Assembly (NCBI GenBank): GCA_029240775.1
Contig: JARDZQ010000045.1
Location: 1 to 9,829 of the forward strand
Source: Rubrobacteraceae bacterium
Lineage (GTDB): Bacteria; Actinomycetota; Rubrobacteria; Rubrobacterales; Rubrobacteraceae
Reading direction: 5' to 3'
Length of the DNA stretch: 9,829 nt
A program made the translations under genes and the position numbers. How positions within the stretch are numbered: the stretch's first letter is position 1; every line of letters begins with the position of its first letter. Below, piece after piece: positions 1-5,600 of this stretch. The notes under the pieces are model-generated. The model saw only the letters and a program-made list of their open reading frames with translations. It was not told the origin of the DNA and searched no databases.

Positions 1-2
1 GA

Positions 3-794
3 GCCGACGACAGCAGCGCCTCGACGTCGCTTTCCGCAAGAGCACCCACAGAGATCAAGCTCTCCACACACCACGCACCCGCCGCTCCACCTACCACCGC
101 TCGGGCAGAGGCGACAAAGCCGTCTAGGACCGAGTCGCAGAAGGCCGGGACGCAGAAGGCTGCGCCGGCCACGCGCACTTCCTGTGACGCGGTTGTGTAC
201 ATCGGCGACTCCACATCAGAAGGCATGGTTATGCCCAGCTACCTACCCGACCCGGCTCAACGCCTGAACGCGCAGCTAGCACGCGTCGGCGCCACCACCC
301 AATACATCGAGATCTCGGGTGCGAGGTCGACCGTCGAGACGCTCTCTGGTCAGACCAACGCCTACGACGTAGCCAGCCAGCTGGTGTCGGAGGGCTTCCG
401 GGGGTGCTGGGTGCTCGCTCTGGGCACCAATGACACCGCCAACATCTACGCGGGCTCGCCCATCGACCGGATGACCCGTATCGAACGTATGCTGTCGGTG
501 GTCGGCGACCAGCCGGTGCTGTGGGTAAACCTGAAGTCGTTGCTCGCGAGCGGGCCCTACTCAGAGGCCAACATGCACCTCTGGAATCGTACCCTGGTTC
601 TGGCCTGCGCCGGGTACCCGAACATGCGGGTCTTCGACTGGGCGTCGGCTACGAAGGGCAGCTGGTTCATCTCGGACGGAACCCACTACACCTCAGCTGG
701 CTACGCCCAGCGCGCCCGTCTGACCGCCGACGCGCTTGTGCACGCGTTCCCCGCCTCCGGAACAGAGAAGAGCCCGGGCTGCGTCGTCCACTAG
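3..794 (+). CDS. SGNH/GDSL-family hydrolase, C-terminal part (5' end outside the window)
   Basis: The reading frame is open to the left edge, so the start codon lies outside. The first ~60 visible codons (3-185) encode a low-complexity Ala/Thr/Ser/Pro/Lys linker with no hydrophobic segment. The catalytic domain follows. Block I is GDSTSEG with the nucleophile Ser at 210-212; block III is GTND with Asn at 429-431; block V is SDGTHYTSAGY with Asp at 675-677 and His at 684-686. These are the oxyanion and triad positions of SGNH hydrolases, which typically remove or transfer acyl groups on carbohydrates or lipids. A GTG at 195 falls inside the first beta strand, just before GDS, so it is not a credible start. 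A linker before an SGNH domain is common in secreted esterases and in acyltransferase-3/SGNH fusions; which one this is cannot be seen here. All seven Ile codons of the domain are ATC, unlike the ATA-using operon downstream. Substrate unknown. Confidence 0.85.
   Translation, partial: ADDSSASTSLSARAPTEIKLSTHHAPAAPPTTARAEATKPSRTESQKAGTQKAAPATRTSCDAVVYIGDSTSEGMVMPSYLPDPAQRLNAQLARVGATTQYIEISGARSTVETLSGQTNAYDVASQLVSEGFRGCWVLALGTNDTANIYAGSPIDRMTRIERMLSVVGDQPVLWVNLKSLLASGPYSEANMHLWNRTLVLACAGYPNMRVFDWASATKGSWFISDGTHYTSAGYAQRARLTADALVHAFPASGTEKSPGCVVH
136..160 (+). repeat. Short in-frame direct repeat in the SGNH linker
   Basis: The 10-mer CGCAGAAGGC occurs at 136-145 and again at 151-160, a 15-base period that keeps the reading frame and encodes a repeated Gln-Lys-Ala/Gly-rich linker segment. 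It looks like slippage in a disordered linker. It has only two copies and no obvious regulatory role. Confidence 0.45.
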
Positions 795-873
795 CGGTCG
801 TTTCCGGGCTGGAGACTCGCGTTCCCCTGTACGGTGCCTGAGCGTATCGCCAAGCCGTTTTCATACTTATCTC

Positions 874-1189
874 ATGGCCAAGATATTAGACGATCACATC
901 GAGATCACGCCTAGAGTTGCGGGCGGCAAGCTGCGGATCGCGGGACGCCGGATCACGGTCCAGAACATAGCGATCTGGCACGAGCGCATGGGCACGAGCG
1001 CTGACGAGATCGCAACCGAATACGACCTGACGCTGGCCGGCGTGTACGCGGCGCTGGCCTAATACGTCGATCAATCGCGCGGAGATAGACGAATCTACCC
1101 GTGAAGGAGAAGCGTTCGCGGAAGCATTGCGTGAGCAGTCTCCTTCCAATGTGAGCCGAAAGCTGGCGGCGCGAGAGCCGCGTGGTTGA
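874..1189 (+). pseudogene. Broken DUF433 antitoxin gene (VapB-like, COG2442 type)
   Basis: An ATG at 874 opens a 62-codon frame matching the N-terminal part of DUF433 proteins, with the motif IAGRRITVQNIAIWHERMG at about residues 22-40 and EIATEYDLTLAGVYAALA at 45-62. It stops at TAA 1060-1062, where the family normally continues with an Ala-Tyr-Tyr segment. After the stop the same frame reads YVDQSR (to 1080). The expected continuation EIDESTREGEAFAEALREQ then appears in another frame from 1082 and ends at TGA 1187-1189. So there are two lesions: a nonsense codon, best explained as TAC to TAA, and a frameshift at 1075-1083, best explained as loss of one CG dinucleotide in a CG run. Repaired, the product would be about 105 residues. 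DUF433 proteins are small DNA-binding antitoxins usually paired with DUF5615 toxins, and the remnant of one follows directly. No clear ribosome-binding site. The 62-residue fragment could still be made; its function is unknown. Confidence 0.82.
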
Positions 1190-1313
1190 ACGGATCAAGC
1201 TCTACACCGACGAGCATATACCGACAGCGGTCGTATGAGGTCTGCGCGAACGCGGCGTCGATACGTTGACGGTATCGGAGGCTGACCGACTATGGAAGCG
1301 GCTCCGGGCGTAA
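1182..1313 (+). pseudogene. Broken, truncated DUF5615 (PIN-like) toxin gene
   Basis: A GTG at 1182, overlapping the end of the antitoxin remnant, opens a frame reading IKLYTDEHIPTAVV, the typical N-terminus of DUF5615 PIN-like proteins, with an early Asp/Glu pair (TDEH, 1206-1217). It is interrupted by TGA at 1236-1238, probably CGA to TGA. It resumes in the same frame as GLRERGVDTLTVSEADRL and diverges from the family after about 1292, ending at TAA 1311-1313. Intact family members run to about 110-120 residues with a second acidic site (an F/T-x-D-x-DF type motif), and that half is absent here. The pairing and overlap with the DUF433 remnant fit a VapBC-like toxin-antitoxin unit. With the toxin dead, the antitoxin would no longer be needed, which fits its own two lesions. 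Confidence 0.78.
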
Positions 1314-1328
1314 CGTCTCAGTTCTTCG

Positions 1329-1359
1329 TTGCTGTACTTGGCTTTGTATCCCTTACAAT
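1329..1359 (+). promoter_or_regulatory. radA operon promoter, leaderless arrangement
   Basis: TACAAT at 1354-1359 is a near-consensus -10 box ending six bases before the ATG at 1366, so the expected transcription start falls at or next to the A of the start codon. A weak -35 candidate, TTGCTG (1329-1334), lies 19 bases upstream of the -10. No Shine-Dalgarno sequence precedes radA. Leaderless mRNAs with this spacing are common in Actinobacteria. The start site is inferred, not mapped. Confidence 0.6.
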
Positions 1360-1365
1360 TACGCT

Positions 1366-2760
1366 ATGGCTACTAAAACGCTTTACGTCTGCTCCAACTG
1401 CGGCCACGAGGAGCCGAAGTGGCTGGGGCGCTGCCCTGACTGCGGGGAGTGGAGCACGTTCGTAGAGGAGGCTCGGGAGAGCAAGAAGGTCGTGGGCTTC
1501 GCGGAGCGGGCTACGCGGCAGAAGAAGAGCGCGGGCGGCAGGACGTTCTCGCTGGACGAGGTGAGGGCAACCGAGGGCGGAAACCGGATGGACACCGGCG
1601 TCGGGGAGCTGAACCGGGTCTTGGGCGGCGGGGTCGTGCCGGGCTCGATGGTGCTCGTCGGCGGGGAGCCGGGGGTCGGGAAGAGCACGCTGCTCTTGCA
1701 GGTGATGGGACATCTGGGCGAAGGGTGCCTGATGGTCTCGGGCGAGGAGTCGCCGCGGCAGGTGGCCATAAGCGCGAGGCGGCTCGGGGTCGGAGGGGCG
1801 GGGTTCAGGGTCCTCTCAGAGACGGACGTGGATGTGATCGAGGCGACGATCCTGGAGGAGCGCCCGACTCTCGTGGTCGTTGACTCGATCCAGACGCTCT
1901 ACTCCCCTGAGCTCTCTGGCGCGCCGGGCGGCGTGGGGCAGGTGCGCGAGTGCGCCGCACGCCTGATGCGCGTGGCCAAGAGCGAGGGTATAGCCGTGAT
2001 GCTCGTCGGCCACGTCACCAAGGAGGGCTCTATCGCGGGGCCGCGCGTCCTCGAGCACATGGTGGACACTGTGCTCCAGTTCGAGGGAGACAGGTTTCAG
2101 AACTTCAGGATCCTTCGCGCTCTCAAGAACCGCTTCGGCTCGACGAACGAGGTCGGGGTCTTCGAGATGTCCGGGACTGGGATGGTCGAGGTCGCTGACC
2201 CGTCTGCGTTCTTCCTGTCGAAGCGGGAGGAAGAGATTCCGCCTGGGGTGGTGACGGTGTGTCTGCTGGAGGGGACGCGGCCGATGCTCGTGGAGATCGA
2301 GAGCCTCGTGGTTCCGAGCCCGCTGGCAGTGCCTCGCCGCGTGGCGAACGGGGTGGATACGGGGCGGGTGAACATGCTGTGCGCGGTGTTGAGCCGGCGG
2401 GCAGGGCTCTCGCTTGGGGATCACGACGTTTATGTGAACGTGACCGGTGGGGTGCGGGTGGAGGAGCCTGCGGCAGACCTCGGGGTGGCACTGGCTATCG
2501 CGTCGGCGTTGCGGGACAGGCCGGTTGGGAAAGGGACGGCTTGCTACGGGGAGGTGGGGCTCACGGGGGACGTGCGCTTCGTCTCCGGGGCGCCCAGGAG
2601 GAGCGCGGAACTGATCAAACTCGGCTTCGGGCGTATAATAAAGCCTGAAGGTTCGCACGATGCATCCGCGAACGCACGAAAAGACGGTTCGGTAGACGGA
2701 AAGGCAAGCGTGGTCGAGGTCAAGACGCTCGAAGAGGCCGTGGCGGTGGCTCTCCTGTGA
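1366..2760 (+). CDS. radA: DNA repair protein RadA (Sms)
   Basis: 464 residues, the usual RadA length (E. coli about 460). RadA is a RecA-like hexameric helicase that drives branch migration of recombination intermediates in the cytoplasm. Domains in order: an N-terminal C4 zinc finger with Cys9, Cys12, Cys23 and Cys26; the ATPase core with Walker A GGEPGVGKST (99-108) and Walker B LVVVDSIQT (169-177); the RadA-specific KNRFG motif (254-258) within LKNRFGSTNEVGVFEM; and a C-terminal Lon-protease-like domain (about 280-464) including PAADLGVALAIASA (368-381). All key residues are present. The ATG at 1366 gives the standard N-terminus just before the zinc finger, and the promoter spacing suggests leaderless translation. 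It is the first gene of the run, and its TGA overlaps the disA start by four bases, implying coupled translation. RadA binding and inhibiting DisA is known in Bacillus and mycobacteria, which fits the adjacency. Confidence 0.97.
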   Translation: MATKTLYVCSNCGHEEPKWLGRCPDCGEWSTFVEEARESKKVVGFAERATRQKKSAGGRTFSLDEVRATEGGNRMDTGVGELNRVLGGGVVPGSMVLVGGEPGVGKSTLLLQVMGHLGEGCLMVSGEESPRQVAISARRLGVGGAGFRVLSETDVDVIEATILEERPTLVVVDSIQTLYSPELSGAPGGVGQVRECAARLMRVAKSEGIAVMLVGHVTKEGSIAGPRVLEHMVDTVLQFEGDRFQNFRILRALKNRFGSTNEVGVFEMSGTGMVEVADPSAFFLSKREEEIPPGVVTVCLLEGTRPMLVEIESLVVPSPLAVPRRVANGVDTGRVNMLCAVLSRRAGLSLGDHDVYVNVTGGVRVEEPAADLGVALAIASALRDRPVGKGTACYGEVGLTGDVRFVSGAPRRSAELIKLGFGRIIKPEGSHDASANARKDGSVDGKASVVEVKTLEEAVAVALL

Positions 2761-3842
2761 GCCCCGGGCGCCGACACCTGCCCGAGGCTCTCGCCGACGC
2801 CCTGACCATCGTGGCGCCGGGCACGGACCTCAGGGAGGCCATAGAGAACATCATAAGAGCGCACAACGGGGCGCTCATCGTGGTCTCTCTGCCCGAGAAG
2901 CTCGAGCGGCTCGGCATCATCTCGGGGGGGATGAAGATCGGGCTCGAGTTCGCGCCGATGCGCCTCTACGAGCTGGCCAAGATGGACGGTGCGATCGTGG
3001 TCTCCCCCGACCTCTCGACGATCCACTACGCGAACGTGCAGCTCAACCCGGACCCCTCTCTGGAATCTGACGAGACGGGGATGCGGCACCTCACCGCGCA
3101 CCGCACCGCGCAGCAGACGGGGGACCTGGTGATCTCCGTCTCCGAGCGCCGGATGGTCGTGAGCCTGTACCGCGGCCCCTATGGCCCGCACGTGTTGGAA
3201 GACATAGGGGTCGTGTTGTCCAAGGCGAACTCGGCTGTCGCCACGCTGGAGAAGTTCGCGCGGCGGCTGCGCGAGGAGGCGAGGGCCCTGACACTTCACG
3301 AGTACGACGGGGCGGTGACGCTGCGCGAGGTCGTGAGCGCCATAAGCACATTCGAGTACTCGGTCAGGATCGCCGAGGAGATAGAGGCGTACGTGAGGGA
3401 GCTCGGGAGCGAGGGTCGGCTGGTCGAGTTGCAGCTCGAGCAGGCCTTCCACGGCGTCCCGGAGCAGTACGACGCGCTGCTCAAAGACTACGCCGAGGAG
3501 GGCGTGGATTGCAAGAAAGTAAGGAAGCGGCTCAGGGAGCTCTCCTACGAGGAGCTCTCCGACCCTGTGCAGATAACGCAGCTTCTGGGGTACGGCTCCG
3601 TGGGCCAGACGGAGGACTTCTTCCTCAAGCCCCGGGGCTACAGGCAGCTCGTCGGGGTGCCCCGTCTGCCACGCAAGGTCGCCCAGAACCTCATAGATGA
3701 GTTCGGCTCGCTCGAGGGGCTCCTCGACGCTACGGAGCAGGAGCTCGACGAGGTCGATGGAGTAGGCCAGGCACGCGCACGCGCCATCCAGCGTGGCCTG
3801 GAGCGCCAGCGGAACCTCGAGACCTCGGGCGGAATACCCTAG
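2757..3842 (+). CDS. disA: DNA integrity scanning protein DisA, diadenylate cyclase
   Basis: 361 residues, typical for DisA, which makes cyclic di-AMP from two ATP and scans DNA for branched structures as an octamer. The N-terminal DAC domain spans about 10-145, with the DGA motif at 77-79 in LYELAKMDGAI and the ISERR-like segment ISVSERR at 126-132. The linker helices cover about 150-290. The C-terminal helix-hairpin-helix DNA-binding region covers about 300-350, with LPRKVAQNLIDEFGSL and LDEVDGVGQARARAI. The second catalytic motif, normally RHR, reads Arg110-His111-Leu112, and the following Ala-Glu-Arg reads Ala-His-Arg. Arg and His of the motif are kept, the third residue is not. Activity is therefore likely but not certain. 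The GTG start at 2757 sits in a GTGA overlap with the radA stop; no other start fits the family N-terminus. The stop is one base before carD. Confidence 0.95.
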   Translation: MSPGRRHLPEALADALTIVAPGTDLREAIENIIRAHNGALIVVSLPEKLERLGIISGGMKIGLEFAPMRLYELAKMDGAIVVSPDLSTIHYANVQLNPDPSLESDETGMRHLTAHRTAQQTGDLVISVSERRMVVSLYRGPYGPHVLEDIGVVLSKANSAVATLEKFARRLREEARALTLHEYDGAVTLREVVSAISTFEYSVRIAEEIEAYVRELGSEGRLVELQLEQAFHGVPEQYDALLKDYAEEGVDCKKVRKRLRELSYEELSDPVQITQLLGYGSVGQTEDFFLKPRGYRQLVGVPRLPRKVAQNLIDEFGSLEGLLDATEQELDEVDGVGQARARAIQRGLERQRNLETSGGIP

Positions 3843-3843
3843 G

Positions 3844-4389
3844 ATGGCAGACGGGAACGGTATTGTGGACGGGAACGGCAGCGCGACGCAAAAGGAAAAG
3901 GTCACGTTCGTGGCGGGGGACCTCGTAGTCTACCCGAACCACGGCGCGGGTACCGTGTCGGGGGTGGAGGAGAAGACCATTCTGGGCGAGGAGCGCCGCT
4001 ACTACATCGTCTACGTCCCCGACGGAGGACTGACGCTCAACATCCCCGCCGACGGCGACTCGGGTCTCAGGTCGTGCGCCGGTGAGGAGGAGGTAGAGGG
4101 GGCGCTGGAGATACTGCGCGGCGGGCCAGAAGACATGCCGGCCCACTGGAACCACCGCCTCAAGCACAACCAGGAGAAGCTCAGGAGCGGTGAGATCTCC
4201 AGCGTCGCCGAGGTCGTGCGCGACCTGAACGCCCACGGCGGCGACCGCGGTCTCTCGACCGGCGAGCGGAACCTGCTCGCCAAGGCGCGCCGCATCCTGA
4301 TCTCCGAGGTGGCCCTGGGCAAGAGCCTGAAGGCCGACGAGGCCGAGGCGCTCGTGGACGACGCTCTCAGCGGGGACGGAAAGGCTTAA
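3844..4389 (+). CDS. carD: CarD/CdnL-family RNA polymerase-binding transcription regulator
   Basis: 181 residues. CarD binds the RNA polymerase beta subunit and stabilises open promoter complexes, notably at rRNA and tRNA promoters. Residues about 20-75 form the Tudor-like polymerase-interaction domain, beginning FVAGDLVVYPNHGAGTV and containing RRYYIVYVPDGGLTLNIP. Residues about 80-178 form the helical DNA-binding domain, with Trp102 in MPAHWNHRLK at the position of the wedge tryptophan that props open the upstream bubble edge in mycobacterial CarD. The protein is about 20 residues longer than mycobacterial CarD (162), mostly a Gly/Asn/Asp-rich N-terminus. ATG at 3844, one base after the disA stop, was chosen. 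GTG at 3865 would give a shorter N-terminus and cannot be excluded, and the ribosome-binding site is weak for both. In mycobacteria carD is also next to ispD; in Bacillus this slot holds yacL. Confidence 0.95.
   Translation: MADGNGIVDGNGSATQKEKVTFVAGDLVVYPNHGAGTVSGVEEKTILGEERRYYIVYVPDGGLTLNIPADGDSGLRSCAGEEEVEGALEILRGGPEDMPAHWNHRLKHNQEKLRSGEISSVAEVVRDLNAHGGDRGLSTGERNLLAKARRILISEVALGKSLKADEAEALVDDALSGDGKA
3850..3878 (+). repeat. 11-base direct repeat at the carD 5' end
   Basis: GACGGGAACGG occurs at 3850-3860 and at 3868-3878, an 18-base period that repeats Asp-Gly-Asn-Gly in the CarD N-terminus. It is probably a local duplication extending the disordered tail before the polymerase-binding domain. 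Confidence 0.5.
4378..4384 (+). promoter_or_regulatory. Shine-Dalgarno-like sequence for ispD at a non-canonical ATC start
   Basis: GGAAAGG lies inside the last codons of carD and ends seven bases before the ATC at 4392. GAAAGG is complementary to the usual actinobacterial 16S rRNA 3' tail (CCUCCUUUC), which is assumed here because the 16S gene is not in the window. No comparable sequence precedes the only canonical candidate, GTG at 4422. This supports ATC 4392 as the start. Confidence 0.5.
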
Positions 4390-4391
4390 CC

Positions 4392-5114
4392 ATCGCGGGG
4401 TCCGGTTCGGCCGTCGCGCTCGTGCTCGCCGGGGGAACCGGCAGCCGGATGGGCCGTCCCAAGCAGTTTATACACCTCCGCGGCAGGCCCGCCCTCTACT
4501 ACACTCTGAAGGCGTTCGAAGACTGCCCGCAGATCGGCAGGATCTACGCCGTCGGCGACCGTGACCGCATCAAGGAGCTGGTCTACAACGCGGGCATAGA
4601 GAAGTTCGCGGGCTGCGCCGATCCCGGCGAGGCTCGGTCTCTCTCCACGCGCAGCGGATTGCGCCTGTGCGACGAAGACCCGGAGACGGTCGTCCTGATC
4701 CACGACGGATCGCGCTGCCTCGTAACTCCCGACCTGGTGGGCCGCGTAGTGGCTGCGGCGAAAGGCGGCGTGGACGGCGTGGTCCCCGCGGTCCCGGTCT
4801 CCGACACGATCAAGGTTGCCGAGAACGGCTCGGTCTCGGCGACGCTGGACCGGGCGAAGCTCAGAGCTGTCCAGACCCCGCAGGCCTTCCGGCTGGACCT
4901 GCTGCGTGAGGTCTACGGCGCTCCAGAGGAGCGGCTGTGCGCTGCGACCGACGACGCCTCCCTCGTCGAGGACGCCGGTGGGCGCGTCGCGGTGGTCGCG
5001 GGGGAGAGGACGAACATCAAGCTCACCTCCCCGGACGATCTCGTCCTCGCCGAGGCCATCCTGGCCGCGCGCGGGGTCGACCACCACGGCGAGCGCCACG
5101 GGGTGTTCGGCTGA
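4392..5114 (+). CDS. ispD: 2-C-methyl-D-erythritol 4-phosphate cytidylyltransferase IspD
   Basis: IspD joins MEP to CTP, giving CDP-methylerythritol, in the MEP isoprenoid pathway. The nucleotide-binding loop LAGGTGSRMGRPKQF is at residues 12-26 (counting from ATC 4392), with catalytic Lys24. IHDGSRCLV corresponds to the usual HDAARP segment, with Pro replaced by Cys. RAVQTPQAF and the C-terminal TNIKLTSPDDLVLAEA, with its substrate-binding Lys, complete the family pattern. Length would be 240, in the normal 225-240 range. The start is unusual. The first ATG/GTG/TTG in frame is GTG 4422, which would delete the first beta strand (AVALV) that all family members need. No canonical codon lies between there and the carD stop, nor in the nearby overlapping carD 3' end. 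ATC at 4392, two bases after the carD stop and preceded by a Shine-Dalgarno match, gives a normal N-terminus. The end overlaps ispF by four bases. Confidence 0.93.
   Translation: MAGSGSAVALVLAGGTGSRMGRPKQFIHLRGRPALYYTLKAFEDCPQIGRIYAVGDRDRIKELVYNAGIEKFAGCADPGEARSLSTRSGLRLCDEDPETVVLIHDGSRCLVTPDLVGRVVAAAKGGVDGVVPAVPVSDTIKVAENGSVSATLDRAKLRAVQTPQAFRLDLLREVYGAPEERLCAATDDASLVEDAGGRVAVVAGERTNIKLTSPDDLVLAEAILAARGVDHHGERHGVFG
5100..5105 (+). promoter_or_regulatory. Shine-Dalgarno-like sequence for ispF at a CTG start
   Basis: GGGGTG sits five bases before CTG 5111, inside the end of ispD. It can pair over six bases with the anti-Shine-Dalgarno CACCUC, using one G-U wobble. With the CTGA overlap it supports initiation or re-initiation at CTG. 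Confidence 0.45.
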
Positions 5115-5596
5115 GCTTCAGGGTCGGCCTGGGAGTAGACGTCCACGCCTTCGCCGGGCCGGACGAGCGGCGCAGGCTCATCCTGGGCGGTGTGGAGATC
5201 CCGTTCGAAAAGGGTCTCTCCGGCCACTCCGACGCCGACGCACTCGCCCACGCCGTCACCGACGCCCTGCTCGGGGCCGCGGGTCTCGAGGACATCGGCC
5301 ACTACTTCCCCGACACCGACGAGCGCTACATGGAGGCGGATTCCATCGAGTTGTTACGGAAGGTGTGCGAGCTTGTCGGAGACTCGTGGAGCGTCGCCAA
5401 CGTGGACGCGGTCGTCATCTGCGAGCGGCCCAAGATCCGGGACCACAGGGACGCGATGCGCAGGAACCTCGCGGACGCCCTCGGCGTCGAGCCCTCGCGC
5501 GTGAGTGTTCGCGGCACCACCACAGAGCGCCTCGGCTTCGCTGGCCGCGGCGAGGGTATAGCCGCCCAGGCCGTCTGCCTCCTGCAGGAGCGATAG
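5111..5596 (+). CDS. ispF: 2-C-methyl-D-erythritol 2,4-cyclodiphosphate synthase IspF
   Basis: IspF cyclises CDP-ME 2-phosphate to MEcPP with release of CMP, the step two reactions after IspD; it is a trimer with zinc at each active site. The frame encodes FRVGLGVDVHAF with metal ligands Asp10 and His12, GHSDADALAH with His39, Asp43 and third metal ligand His47, EDIGHYFPDTD (60-70), and TTTERLGFAGRGEGI (136-150). The 161-residue length is normal. The family N-terminus begins exactly at CTG 5111, whose last two bases are shared with the ispD stop (CTGA), in the same geometry as the ATGA and GTGA junctions elsewhere in this operon. No ATG, GTG or TTG lies in frame between it and GTG 4937; starting there would add 58 Arg/Gly-rich residues that are merely ispD read out of frame. 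A -1 frameshift making an IspD-IspF fusion is a less likely alternative; no clear slippery site is visible. Confidence 0.94.
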   Translation: MSFRVGLGVDVHAFAGPDERRRLILGGVEIPFEKGLSGHSDADALAHAVTDALLGAAGLEDIGHYFPDTDERYMEADSIELLRKVCELVGDSWSVANVDAVVICERPKIRDHRDAMRRNLADALGVEPSRVSVRGTTTERLGFAGRGEGIAAQAVCLLQER

Positions 5597-5600
5597 CGAG

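Noticed and set aside
736..873. Extension of the DUF433 gene upstream to a start at 736
   Set aside because: The added residues overlap the SGNH gene and do not resemble DUF433; the family N-terminus begins at ATG 874.
2544..3905. A 453-codon open frame on the minus strand across radA, disA and carD
   Set aside because: It is a mirror of G/C-rich codons of clear genes on the plus strand; its His/Arg/Leu-rich translation matches no family I know.
4937..5110. GTG 4937 as the ispF start
   Set aside because: It would add 58 Arg/Gly-rich residues that are out-of-frame ispD sequence and are absent from the IspF family.
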